Of a stretch of 64,000 nucleotides of DNA, positions 1-7,990 are shown piece by piece; the first letter of the stretch is position 1, and the number at the start of each line of letters is the position of its first letter. The stretch comes from Chlorobium sp. N1. Lineage in GTDB: Bacteria > Bacteroidota > Chlorobiia > Chlorobiales > Chlorobiaceae. A model generated the notes under the pieces. That model saw only the letters and a program-made list of their open reading frames with translations, made no database searches and was not told the DNA's origin. The stretch covers positions 124,001 through 188,000 of the forward strand of contig NZ_SJPA01000001.1 in the NCBI RefSeq assembly GCF_004332115.1, written 5' to 3'. A program made the translations under genes and the position numbers.

Positions 1-105
1 CTGGCCGTCAACGCATATGTGCCGAAGGACATCTTCATGGTGATGGAGGCGGTGACGATACTGCTCGTGGTGAGTTTCTCGGCTCTCGGAGCTGGAAAGC
101 GGTGA
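1..105 (+). CDS. C-terminal end of an unidentified protein (5' truncated by window)
   Basis: Frame 1 is open from the first base to a TGA at 103-105, giving 34 residues. The end contains a hydrophobic run (TILLVVSFSALGA) followed by GKR, as in a last membrane helix with a basic cytoplasmic tail. It ends 22 nt before the stop of the convergent ClC gene. Too little is present to name a family. Confidence 0.5.
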   Translation: MAVNAYVPKDIFMVMEAVTILLVVSFSALGAGKR

Positions 106-127
106 AGAACGGCGGGGAGCGGGCGGC

Positions 128-1996
128 TCAGCGGGCGCCCTCGGGGCGGTCCGAACCGTAGAGGTTCATCTGCTTGCGGTAGTAGGAGAACGCCTCCTCC
201 TGGCGGACGATGCCGAGGAGCTTGCCGGAACGCTTCGAAATGACCGGCAGGACGTTGGTGTAGTCGGCGACCTCGAAGAACTTCAGGGCCTCGTCGAGCT
301 TCGAGGAGTCGTAGAGCACCGGCACCTCCTTCTTCATGACGTCCTCGGCGATGAGCCCCGCGAACATCCCGTCGCGCAGGATGATGCTCATCTCCTCCAG
401 CCGTATCATCCCCACGAACTGGTTCTCGTCGTTGGTGACGAGGAAGTTGGATTCCGGAGTGCTGTGGAAGACCTCCAGCACCTTCTCCACCCTCGTCACG
501 TCGTTGAAGCGGATGAAGTCGGTGCGCATCACATCGAGCACGCTGATGCTCTCGGCCACGGAAAGCGCGATGCCGTAGCCGACCCGCACCCCCTCCTTCT
601 CCAGCACGTAGGTCTCCATGGAGTGGCGGTAGGCCAGGCGCGCGATGAGCGCTGCCGTGACGGCCGCGAACATGATGGGCAGCACGATCTCGTACTGGCC
701 GGTCACCTCGAAGAGGATCAGGATGACCGTCATCGGAGCGCGCATGATGCCGGCCGTGAGCGCCCCCATGCCGACCAGCGCGTAGGCGCCTGAAGCCGCC
801 GTCATGCCGGGAACGACCATGTTGACGAGCTTGCCGAACATGCCGCCGAGCATGGCGCCCATCTTCATGGCCGGGGCGAACATGCCGCCCGAACCGCCGG
901 AACCGACGCTGAGGCCGGCCACCACCGGCTTGAGCAGGTAGACGCTGATCATGCCGGTCCAGGGCTCCTCACCCCTCAGCGCGCTGTCGACGACGGCGTA
1001 GCTGTAGCCGTAGAGACCCGGCAGCCACATGCAGAGGAGGCCGCAGGCGAGGCCGCCGATGGCCGGCATCGCCCAGACCGGTATGCCGAAGCGCTTCTCG
1101 ATACGAGCGAACCACTCCTCGATCGAGTAGTAGGTCTTGATGAACAGCACGGCGGACAACCCCGCAAGCACCCCGAGGATGAAATAGAGGGGAAGCTCGT
1201 AGTTGGAGACGAGCGTGTAGGGAGGAACCTGGAAGGTCGGCGAACTGCCGAGGAAGCTGCGCGAAAGCACGGTGCCGACGACGGCGGCGACCACGATGGG
1301 ACTGAAGGTCTTGACGCTGAAGTCGCCGAGGATCACCTCGATGGCGAACATCACACCGCCTATCGGCGCATTGAAGACGGCGGCAAGGCCTGCCGCGGCA
1401 CCGCAGCCGAGGAGTGTGCGCGTCCTGTCGGGAGAGAACTTCAGCGCCTGGCCGACGGCCGACCCGATGGCCGCGCCCACCTGCAGGATCGGCGCCTCGC
1501 GACCGCCGCCGCCGCCCGTACCGATGCTGATGACGGAGGTGAAGGTCTTGTGGATCCAGTGGTTGCGACCGATACGGCCGTTGTTCTGCGCAACGGCCTT
1601 GATGACGGAGGCCAGGCCGTGGCCGGGCCGGGCTTTCACCACGAAAGCGTTGTAGAGTCCGACCAGGAGCCCGCCGAACGCCGGGATGAACGCAAGGAGA
1701 AGATAGCTCCAGCTGCCGGGAAGAAGCTCTGCGGTGCCGAAGAGATACGAGCTGAGCCAGAGGATGGCGTCATGGAACATGACGGCCACGTATCCGGTGG
1801 TCAGGCCCACGAAGATGGCGATGAAGAGGAAGGGGAAATCCTGGTTGAGGTTGAGCTGGACCAGGAGCGCGTCGAGCGAGAGGCGGAAGAAGGTGCGGTG
1901 GTTGCCTTTCAGGTAACGGCTCTTGCGCAGGACGGCATAGAAAAAAACCCGGAGATTCCTTTTCCAGTTTCTTCTGCCGTTATCTGACCGCTTCAT
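128..1996 (-). CDS. ClC-family chloride channel/transporter with C-terminal CBS pair
   Basis: Predicted inner-membrane anion protein of 622 residues. ClC signatures are in order: GHGLAS near residue 125, GGREAPILQ near 165-172 (E167 is the gating glutamate), FNAPIGGVMFAIEV near 208-221, and GGMFAP later. Two CBS domains follow at about 490-605 and may sense nucleotides. The second glutamate of the usual EE pair (proton glutamate E203 of E. coli ClC) is a valine here, the residue found in ClC channels. I chose the ATG at 1996 over a TTG six bases upstream; an AAGGA lies 12 nt before it. The family call is firm; channel versus exchanger is inference. Confidence 0.93.
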   Translation of the reverse strand: MKRSDNGRRNWKRNLRVFFYAVLRKSRYLKGNHRTFFRLSLDALLVQLNLNQDFPFLFIAIFVGLTTGYVAVMFHDAILWLSSYLFGTAELLPGSWSYLLLAFIPAFGGLLVGLYNAFVVKARPGHGLASVIKAVAQNNGRIGRNHWIHKTFTSVISIGTGGGGGREAPILQVGAAIGSAVGQALKFSPDRTRTLLGCGAAAGLAAVFNAPIGGVMFAIEVILGDFSVKTFSPIVVAAVVGTVLSRSFLGSSPTFQVPPYTLVSNYELPLYFILGVLAGLSAVLFIKTYYSIEEWFARIEKRFGIPVWAMPAIGGLACGLLCMWLPGLYGYSYAVVDSALRGEEPWTGMISVYLLKPVVAGLSVGSGGSGGMFAPAMKMGAMLGGMFGKLVNMVVPGMTAASGAYALVGMGALTAGIMRAPMTVILILFEVTGQYEIVLPIMFAAVTAALIARLAYRHSMETYVLEKEGVRVGYGIALSVAESISVLDVMRTDFIRFNDVTRVEKVLEVFHSTPESNFLVTNDENQFVGMIRLEEMSIILRDGMFAGLIAEDVMKKEVPVLYDSSKLDEALKFFEVADYTNVLPVISKRSGKLLGIVRQEEAFSYYRKQMNLYGSDRPEGAR

Positions 1997-2217
1997 GAGC
2001 AACCGCTGTCCTTAGTGGATTCCCCTGCAGCAGACCACCGGGAAGCCGGTTTCCGCGGAGGTTACAGGGTTGAAAAAAATACTGCGCCAAAACTCCCCAT
2101 ACAAGATTATTTCGTATCTTTTGAAATTAATTCCACCGCTCCGCTCAAACGGAGTGAGTGGGATCATGGAGAACAAGCAAGAGATCCCAGCAATTCAAGC
2201 ATTCACATACGACCACC

Positions 2218-2544
2218 ATGGCTAAAAAAACCACGGAAAAAGAGACCGCAAAGGCTCCGGCAAAAAAAGCCGCAGTGAAAACTCCCGCCAAAACGGCGGC
2301 AAAGAAGGCCGCTCCGGCCAAGAAGACGGCGGCCGCGAAGAAAGCCCCGGCGAAGGCTCCGGCAAAAACGGCTGCGAAAGCCAAGGCGCCGGCAAAAAAG
2401 ACCCGTTCGCCAAAAGGGCTCTCTGCTGAGGCCCGCGCCGAGCAGGTCCGCATCGCGGCCTACTACCGCTGGGAACAGAAGGGTTGCCAGCACGGATCGC
2501 ACCTCGAAGACTGGATCGAAGCAGAAGAGTCGCTCATCGACTGA
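2218..2544 (+). CDS. Histone H1-like Lys/Ala/Pro-rich protein with DUF2934 domain
   Basis: 108 residues. Residues 1-65 are almost only K, A, P and T in AAKKA / PAKK-type repeats, like the tail of bacterial histone H1-like proteins. Residues 68-108 match the DUF2934 pattern: [22 protein letters not shown] followed by IEAEE in two steps. A role as DNA- or RNA-binding nucleoid protein is inferred from the basic tail only. The ATG at 2218 is chosen because the basic tail begins there; an upstream in-frame extension has no such composition. A strong intrinsic terminator follows 28 nt after the stop. Confidence 0.85.
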   Translation: MAKKTTEKETAKAPAKKAAVKTPAKTAAKKAAPAKKTAAAKKAPAKAPAKTAAKAKAPAKKTRSPKGLSAEARAEQVRIAAYYRWEQKGCQHGSHLEDWIEAEESLID

Positions 2545-2572
2545 ACGGCAGGCTTCGCCAAGAAACCCGCTA

Positions 2573-2600
2573 GGCCATTCCCCGGAATGGCCTTTTTTTT
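2573..2600 (+). terminator. Intrinsic terminator after the DUF2934 gene
   Basis: GGCCATTCC (2573-2581) pairs with GGAATGGCC (2584-2592), the innermost pairs probably opening to a tetraloop, followed by eight T. Confidence 0.85.
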
Positions 2601-2647
2601 GTTATCATCACAGATAACGCCCCGACACAACCCATCAGCCCTTAGGC

Positions 2648-2821
2648 ATGAAGAAAAACATCTTCGAGACCATCCTCACCTCCCTCCAGCTGATGCTGGC
2701 AGGCATCTGGCTCGTCATCCGCATCATCCTGGAATACTTCGGCTTCATCAGCGACGGCAACGACCGCACCACGGGGATCAGGGAGCTGAGGGACGAGTAC
2801 CGGAAAGCCAACTACCGCTGA
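2648..2821 (+). CDS. Small single-span membrane protein, 57 residues
   Basis: ATG at 2648 opens a frame to TGA at 2819-2821. The product starts MKKNIFETILTSL, has a hydrophobic stretch at about 9-35 (LQLMLAGIWLVIRII), and a charged tail with RELRDEYRKANYR. It begins 47 nt after a terminator and ends 10 nt before the convergent PASTA gene, filling an otherwise empty gap. Composition is protein-like with the usual third-position C bias. I do not recognise the family; no clear Shine-Dalgarno is visible, so the call is moderate. Confidence 0.5.
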   Translation: MKKNIFETILTSLQLMLAGIWLVIRIILEYFGFISDGNDRTTGIRELRDEYRKANYR

Positions 2822-2831
2822 GCAGCGAAGC

Positions 2832-3566
2832 CTATTCGGCCGTCACGACGGTAAGATCGACCTTCTGGCCCGGCGAGACGTAGGCGCTCACCGCCGGCCG
2901 CTGGCTGATGACCGTATTCGGCACCAGGATGGCGGAATACTCCTTCGTCACCGAACCCCGCCTCAGACCCGCATCGCCGATGACCTTCTCGGCCTGCGAG
3001 AGCGACATGCCGAGCACGTCCGGCACGATCAGCTTCTCCATGCCCGCATCGGACTCCTCGAAACGCCCGACGATGAGAGAAACGGTCGAGCCCGGCTTGA
3101 CCATCACGCCCTCCGGAACGGACTGCGAGAGCACCCGCCCGTCCTCCTCACGGCTGCTGACGGTGCTGGTCTGCACCTCGTCGATGATGATGTCCATGCG
3201 CGCCATGGTCTGGCGCGCATCGCTCTCGATGCGTCCGACGAGATCGGCCATGGGGTAGCTGGGCTTTTCACGACGGTTCACCACCAGGTAGACGTCGCGC
3301 CCCTTCTTGACCCGCTGGCCCGCGGCGGGCGACTGGGAGAGGACGACGGTGGAATCCACTCCCGTGACATACTTGACATGGTACCGTTTTTTGGGGTCGA
3401 AGCCCTGCCAGCTGAGTTTCGAAGCGGCCTCGTCATACTGGAGCCCCGTCACGTCGGGAACGGTGACGGCGCTGCCGGAGGAGACGTACCAGGGCATGAT
3501 CACGCGGTCGAAAAGACCGGCAAGGAGGAAAACGATGAGGAAGATCAGTCCGGCTTTTTTCATCAT
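2832..3566 (-). CDS. Membrane-anchored PASTA-domain protein
   Basis: 244 residues. An N-terminal helix (LIFLIVFLLAGLFDRVI, about 6-23) anchors an extracytoplasmic part made of three PASTA units of about 65 residues: one beginning VTVPDVTGLQYDEA, a degenerate middle one (PMADLVGRIESDA), and one beginning LIVPDVLGMSLSQA; each ends in a VSLIV or VDLTV strand after a PG or KG turn. PASTA units usually bind peptidoglycan precursors on Ser/Thr kinases or penicillin-binding proteins; no catalytic domain is present here, so this is a stand-alone PASTA protein. A cell-wall role is inference. It lies 56 nt downstream of the polyprenyl synthase gene, probably co-transcribed. Confidence 0.85.
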   Translation of the reverse strand: MMKKAGLIFLIVFLLAGLFDRVIMPWYVSSGSAVTVPDVTGLQYDEAASKLSWQGFDPKKRYHVKYVTGVDSTVVLSQSPAAGQRVKKGRDVYLVVNRREKPSYPMADLVGRIESDARQTMARMDIIIDEVQTSTVSSREEDGRVLSQSVPEGVMVKPGSTVSLIVGRFEESDAGMEKLIVPDVLGMSLSQAEKVIGDAGLRRGSVTKEYSAILVPNTVISQRPAVSAYVSPGQKVDLTVVTAE

Positions 3567-3622
3567 GTCAGAAGTGTGGGCATTCTACGTTCAGGGGGAG
3601 CGTCGGCCAGAGGGCGGAACGC

Positions 3623-4597
3623 TCAGTGCTGGCGGTTCATCACGAAATCAACCAGGTTCAACAGCGATCGCTTCGCGCTGCTTTCGGGGAATCGGTCGAG
3701 CGCCCTGCGCGACTCCTCGGCAAACCCTTCGGCAACTCCGGCGGCATAGGTGAGGCCGTCCATCCGCTTGACGAACTCGATCACCTCGCCCCGTTTCATG
3801 GCGCGTTTGCCGGAACTCTTCAGGATGGAGCGGATGCGCTTCTGCTCAGAAGGAGCGGCTTTCGAAAGGGCGTGGATGAGCGGCAGGGTGATCTTCTTGT
3901 CGCGAATGTCGATGCCCATCTCCTTGCCGGTCTTCTTCGAGTCGCCGGTGTAGTCGAGCAGGTCGTCGCGGATCTGGAAGGCCAGGCCGAGGTACTCGCC
4001 ATAGCGTTTCAGGGCGGCGACGCTCTCCTCGTCCGTTGTCGCGCTCATCGCTCCCATCGCGCAGGAGGAGGCGATGAGGGAGGCCGTCTTGTCGGAAATG
4101 ACTGAAAGATAATCCTCTTCGGTGATGTCGAGGCTCCGGGTCTTCTGGATCTGGAGGATCTCGCCTTCGCTCATCCGCCTGACGGCGTCGGAGACCTGGT
4201 GGAGGAATCCGTAGTCGCCGGAATCGAGCGAATAGAGCAGTCCTCGCGATAGCAGGTAGTCGCCGATGAGGACGGAAATCTTGTTTTTCCAGACTGCGTT
4301 GATCGAGGGAAGGCCGCGGCGCATCTCGGCGCCGTCGACGACGTCGTCATGGATCAGGGTGGCGGAGTGCAGGAGCTCGACCATGATGGCGGCCCGGTAG
4401 CTCGACTCCGTCACGCCGCCCGAAACGGCGGCGGAGAGCAGCACCATGGCCGGCCGGATCTGCTTGCCCTGCTGGCGGAGGACATAACGGGTAACCTTGT
4501 CCACGAGCGTATTCTGGCGACGGAGCAGCTCGCGGTACCGCTTTCTGAAAAGTTCGAGTTCATCGGCTACAGACGCCGTTACGTCATTGATATTCAA
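3623..4597 (-). CDS. ispB: Long-chain trans-polyprenyl diphosphate synthase
   Basis: 324 residues. Both aspartate-rich motifs are present: LIHDDVVDGAEMRRG (first DDxxD) and FQIRDDLLDYTGD (second). The fifth residue before the first motif is a small Ala, which in this family allows long products (C30 or more). The enzyme would condense IPP onto allylic diphosphates in the cytoplasm; in green sulfur bacteria the likely use is the quinone side chain. The start is a TTG at 4597 with GGGGAG just upstream; no in-frame ATG exists near it. Divergent from tatC. The exact chain length (and so the symbol) cannot be read from sequence. Confidence 0.9.
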   Translation of the reverse strand: MNINDVTASVADELELFRKRYRELLRRQNTLVDKVTRYVLRQQGKQIRPAMVLLSAAVSGGVTESSYRAAIMVELLHSATLIHDDVVDGAEMRRGLPSINAVWKNKISVLIGDYLLSRGLLYSLDSGDYGFLHQVSDAVRRMSEGEILQIQKTRSLDITEEDYLSVISDKTASLIASSCAMGAMSATTDEESVAALKRYGEYLGLAFQIRDDLLDYTGDSKKTGKEMGIDIRDKKITLPLIHALSKAAPSEQKRIRSILKSSGKRAMKRGEVIEFVKRMDGLTYAAGVAEGFAEESRRALDRFPESSAKRSLLNLVDFVMNRQH

Positions 4598-4796
4598 CAG
4601 CTCCCCGGTCTTAAGGGTGAAAAGTCAAGTGCGGTGCCCTATAATTTACGAATATCACGACGCCGCATGCAAAAAAAATAACGGTGCGAAAGAACCGGCC
4701 CGGGTGGAAACAATGTTTGCCTACATGCGTCATTGTTGGTATGTTCTCTTGGCCGCCCCGAGCGCGCGAGAGTCCACCTCCAGCAAGAACCGATCC
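4598..4796. promoter_or_regulatory. Divergent promoter region between polyprenyl synthase and tatC
   Basis: 199 nt between divergent starts. A TATAAT occurs on the plus strand at 4640-4645 and a TTGACT on the minus strand at about 4624-4629. These are hexamer look-alikes; no pair with ideal spacing is certain. Confidence 0.35.
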
Positions 4797-5768
4797 ATGA
4801 AAAAGGACGAAGAACCCTCGATACCGACCCCAGGAAGCGAACATGAGCCGGATGGCGCCCCACAGAAGCCTGCAGGATCTGGCGGCGCGGAAGGGCCACC
4901 TCCCGCCTCCCCTGAAACGGGAGCCGGACAGGGAGAGCTGTTCGACCTCACGCCGATAGACCCGGAAGCTGCACGGCGCAGCGCAGGGCGGAGTGCCGAA
5001 GCCGAAAACGGTGACGGAGAGGGCGACGAAAGCGGAGGCGGCGCGAACTTCATCGAACATCTCGACGAGATCCGCACCCGGCTCATCCGCTCGGCCATCG
5101 CCCTCGCAGTCGCCACGGCCCTCTCTGCCATCTACTCCGACCTGCTCGTCAACGAGGTGCTCATCGGCCCGCTCCAGCGCAGCAGCGGAACCCTCCAGCT
5201 GCAGAACCTCGTTCCGTACGGACAGATATCGATCTACCTGCAGGCGGTCTTCTTCTCCGGCTTCATCATCTCGTTCCCCTACCTCGCCCTGCAGCTCTGG
5301 CAGTTCGTCGCCCCGGGGCTGCATGAGCACGAGCGCTCGGCAGGACGCTTTTCGATCCTCTTCATCTCGATCTCGTTCTTCCTCGGCATCATGTTCGGCT
5401 ATTTCGTCTTCCTGCCGGTCTCGCTGGCCTTCTTCGCCTCGTTCGGCTCGCCGCTGATCGAAAACAACATCTCGGTCCAGGACTACGCGAGTTTCTTCAT
5501 CGGCACCCTCCTTACGGCAGGGCTCGTCTTCGAACTCCCCTTCATCTCCTACATCCTCTCCAAGATCGGACTGCTCACGCCGGCCTTCATGCGCTTCTAC
5601 CGCCGCCACGCCATCGTCTTTCTGCTCATCGTCGCAGCCCTCGTCACCCCGTCGACCGACATCGTCACCCAGCTGGTGATCGGCGTACCGCTGATCCTCC
5701 TCTATGAGGCCAGCATCCTGATCTCGGCGCACGTCAACCGCAAGAACGAAGCCCTGAAGTGCTCATGA
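4797..5768 (+). CDS. tatC: Sec-independent translocase TatC with long N-terminal extension
   Basis: 323 residues. The TatC core starts at about 85 with FIEHLDEIRTRLIRS, holding the conserved glutamate (E91) of the first cytoplasmic segment; APGLHEHERS holds the second conserved glutamate. Six hydrophobic segments follow. With TatA/B it forms the receptor of the twin-arginine pathway in the inner membrane. Residues 1-84 are a Pro/Gly/Glu-rich, probably disordered extension that TatC of E. coli lacks. I chose the ATG at 4797; earlier in-frame starts lie upstream of it but would only lengthen a low-complexity tail. The stop overlaps the esterase start by 4 nt (ATGA). Confidence 0.9.
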   Translation: MKKDEEPSIPTPGSEHEPDGAPQKPAGSGGAEGPPPASPETGAGQGELFDLTPIDPEAARRSAGRSAEAENGDGEGDESGGGANFIEHLDEIRTRLIRSAIALAVATALSAIYSDLLVNEVLIGPLQRSSGTLQLQNLVPYGQISIYLQAVFFSGFIISFPYLALQLWQFVAPGLHEHERSAGRFSILFISISFFLGIMFGYFVFLPVSLAFFASFGSPLIENNISVQDYASFFIGTLLTAGLVFELPFISYILSKIGLLTPAFMRFYRRHAIVFLLIVAALVTPSTDIVTQLVIGVPLILLYEASILISAHVNRKNEALKCS

Positions 5769-6790
5769 ACGGCAAAGAACGCTGCGGAGCGAACCTGGCG
5801 CACCTCTGCGTTCCGGGGAAAACCCTGGAGGGCAACCCGCTCGGCGATCCCGCCCGGCGCATGATGCCGGTCTACCTGCCGCCCTCCTACGACGGGAAAA
5901 AGCGTTTTCCCGTCATCTACCTGCTGGCAGGGTTCGCCTCGAGCGGGCCCTCGTTCACCAACTACTCGTTCATGACCCCCTCGGTGCCCGAAATGGCCGA
6001 CAGGCTCATGAGGGACGGCGAAATGAAAGAGACGATCATCGTCATGCCGGACTGCATGACGCGCTACGGCGGATCGCAGTACGTCGATTCGGCGGCCACG
6101 GGACGCTACGAGACCTATCTGGCCGAAGAGGTCGTCGAATGGGTGGACGCGAACCTGGCCACACTGCCGGAAGGCCGGCACCGCGCCGTAGCGGGAAAAT
6201 CCTCCGGAGGGTTCGGCGCTCTCCGGCTCGCCATGCGCCGACCAGGAACGTTCGGCGCGGCGGCATGCCACAGCGGCGATATGGCCTTCGAGCTCTCCTA
6301 CCGGCCGAACTTCGCCGTGGCCGCCCGCATCCTCGAGCGCTACGAAGGAAGCATACCGGCCTTCTACGAGCGCTATTTCAACTCGCCGAAACCCCTGTCG
6401 GGAGAGTTCCCGCTGCTCGACATCCTCGCCATGTCGGCCGCCTACTCGCCCGACCCGTCGAACGATCCTCCCGAAAACATGCGCCTGCCCTTCAACAGGA
6501 GAACGGCGGAAATCGATGAGGAGGTATGGCAGGAATGGCTGCGGTTCGATCCGGTGAGGATGGTCGAAGAGGAAGCGAACCGGGAGGCGCTCCGAGCCCT
6601 CAGCCTGCTCTTCCTCGACTGCGGGACGATGGACGAATACAACCTCCAGTTCGGGCTGCGCATCCTCTCGAGGGAACTCGGGCGGCACGGCGTTGCGCAC
6701 CGCCACATGGAGTTCATGGACACGCACGGCGGAACATCCTACCGCTACAGGGTCTCGCTACCGGCGCTTGCCCTTGCGATCCACGGCTGA
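5765..6790 (+). CDS. Alpha/beta-hydrolase esterase (esterase D family)
   Basis: 341 residues. Strand-turn KKRFPVIYLLAGFASSG forms the oxyanion region; AGKSSGGFGAL contains the nucleophile Ser147 in GxSxG form; DTHGGTSYRYR near the C terminus supplies the catalytic histidine; an acidic partner probably lies in LFLDCGTMDEYN. No signal peptide, so cytoplasmic. Family members hydrolyse S-formylglutathione, acyl esters or siderophore esters; the substrate cannot be told here. ATG at 5765 overlaps the tatC stop (ATGA), suggesting coupled translation; a GTG at 5759 is an alternative. The 3' end overlaps convergent coaE by 33 nt. Confidence 0.85.
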   Translation: MNGKERCGANLAHLCVPGKTLEGNPLGDPARRMMPVYLPPSYDGKKRFPVIYLLAGFASSGPSFTNYSFMTPSVPEMADRLMRDGEMKETIIVMPDCMTRYGGSQYVDSAATGRYETYLAEEVVEWVDANLATLPEGRHRAVAGKSSGGFGALRLAMRRPGTFGAAACHSGDMAFELSYRPNFAVAARILERYEGSIPAFYERYFNSPKPLSGEFPLLDILAMSAAYSPDPSNDPPENMRLPFNRRTAEIDEEVWQEWLRFDPVRMVEEEANREALRALSLLFLDCGTMDEYNLQFGLRILSRELGRHGVAHRHMEFMDTHGGTSYRYRVSLPALALAIHG

Positions 6791-7420
6791 GCCTCCGGCC
6801 GCCTCCCTCAGCACGCCGAACAGCCGCTCAGCCTCCACCCGGAGCTCATCGCGGCTTGCGTTGTTGTAGACCACGTAATCGGCCTTCGAAACCAGCGTCT
6901 CCTGCGGCCACTGCAGCGCCATGCGCCGCCTGACTTCCTCTGGAGTGCCGAGTCCCCTTGAGACCGCCCGCCTGATGCGCGTCTCGTTCTGGGCGGCGAC
7001 GACCACGACGAAATCAAGCTCCGAAGCGCGGCCCGTTTCGAAAAGGATGGCGGCCTCCATGACGAGAACCGACGTCCCCCGGGCATAAGACTCCGCGGCC
7101 CTCTGGCGGAACGCGGCATAGACTTTCGGATGGATGAGCCGGTTGAGCGCGCCGAGGGTGGCCGGATGGGAGAAGACCTCCCGGGCGATGCGCTTGCGAT
7201 CGAGCAGCAGGCTGCCGTCGCTGCTTCTTGAATAGACGTCCCTGCCGAAGAGGGCGCTGATGCCCTCGATGATCTCCGGATCGGAAAGCTGCAGCTCGCG
7301 GGCGACGCGGTCGGCCTCGAAGAGTTCGCAGCCCATCTCTTCAAGAAAACGGCAGAGCGTGGACTTCCCGCTTCCGATGCCGCCGGTGACGCCGACAAGG
7401 AAGGGATGCGGCGGCATCAT
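6758..7420 (-). CDS. coaE: Dephospho-CoA kinase
   Basis: 220 residues. VTGGIGSGKSTLCRFLEEMG (9-28) is the P-loop typical of CoaE, followed by FEADRVARELQ (substrate and nucleotide region) and LIHPKVYAAFRQ. It phosphorylates the 3'-hydroxyl of dephospho-CoA in the last step of CoA synthesis. The C terminus carries a short Gly/Arg/Lys-rich tail (GGSAVDRKGKRR) encoded within the overlap with the convergent esterase gene. Its start overlaps the stop of the upstream lipoprotein gene by 4 nt. Confidence 0.95.
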   Translation of the reverse strand: MMPPHPFLVGVTGGIGSGKSTLCRFLEEMGCELFEADRVARELQLSDPEIIEGISALFGRDVYSRSSDGSLLLDRKRIAREVFSHPATLGALNRLIHPKVYAAFRQRAAESYARGTSVLVMEAAILFETGRASELDFVVVVAAQNETRIRRAVSRGLGTPEEVRRRMALQWPQETLVSKADYVVYNNASRDELRVEAERLFGVLREAAGGSAVDRKGKRR

Positions 7421-7770
7421 TTCCTGCCCGCCTCGGCCTGCTTGCGGATATTCTCCCGGACACGGATGAGCACCTGCTGCCAGCGCTCGGGATCGGCCCG
7501 GTAGAGGTCGTTCTTCTCACGGATCTTCTCCATGGAGAGGCCGTGGCGCTCAAGCATGGCGGCAAGCGTCGTCGAGTCGAGATCCGAGATGAAATGCCCG
7601 CCGTTCTCCTCGGAAATACCGCTCGCCAAGAGATAGTCGCTGTAGAACTCGCTGAAGCGCACGTCTTCGGCATCGAGCGCCGAAGAGGGGCGCTCCTGGC
7701 AGCCGCCGAGCAGCGGAAGGAGAAGAAGAGTTGCTGCAATAAGGGTGCGGAGTGTGCGGTTCGCTTTCAT
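7417..7770 (-). CDS. Small lipoprotein of unknown function
   Basis: 117 residues. Signal peptide LRTLIAATLLLLPLLGGC with a lipobox (LGGC, Cys24 by count of the precursor), so the mature protein is a lipid-anchored envelope protein. The mature part is helical, with LLASGISEEN, a SDLDSTTLAAMLERHG helix and YRADPERWQQVLIRVREN. Length and the pattern of a helix ending in a P-x-W/F turn recall small FCB-group lipoproteins such as DUF4296, but the match is weak. First gene of a two-gene unit with coaE (4-nt overlap). Confidence 0.75.
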   Translation of the reverse strand: MKANRTLRTLIAATLLLLPLLGGCQERPSSALDAEDVRFSEFYSDYLLASGISEENGGHFISDLDSTTLAAMLERHGLSMEKIREKNDLYRADPERWQQVLIRVRENIRKQAEAGRK

Positions 7771-7897
7771 GCTATCGGGTGCGCTTCAGAGTTGAGGGCG
7801 GACTGGCAAGTCCGGCCGGAGGAAAGCCGGCGGAGCCTGCAACGATTTTTCAAGATTTAAGAAACTAAATCCGGAATTCAAAAGTTAATCAGATATT

Positions 7898-7934
7898 GTT
7901 CACACGGCAGTAACCCTGTATGACGCAATATAAT
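7898..7934 (+). promoter_or_regulatory. Candidate sodB promoter
   Basis: A perfect TATAAT lies at 7929-7934, 56 nt before the sodB start, in an AT-rich patch. No good -35 hexamer is found 17 nt upstream; TTGTTC at about 7897 is too far. Regulation by an activator would fit but is inference. Confidence 0.35.
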
Positions 7935-7990
7935 CCTCGGAAGAGAACGGCGTCGGGACTCGTTTCTAAAACCATAAACCACACCTCATC

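Noticed and set aside
4497-4796. Longer TatC starting upstream of 4797
   Set aside because: Would run into the leader of the divergent polyprenyl synthase gene and over the promoter-like TATAAT; no homology in the added part.
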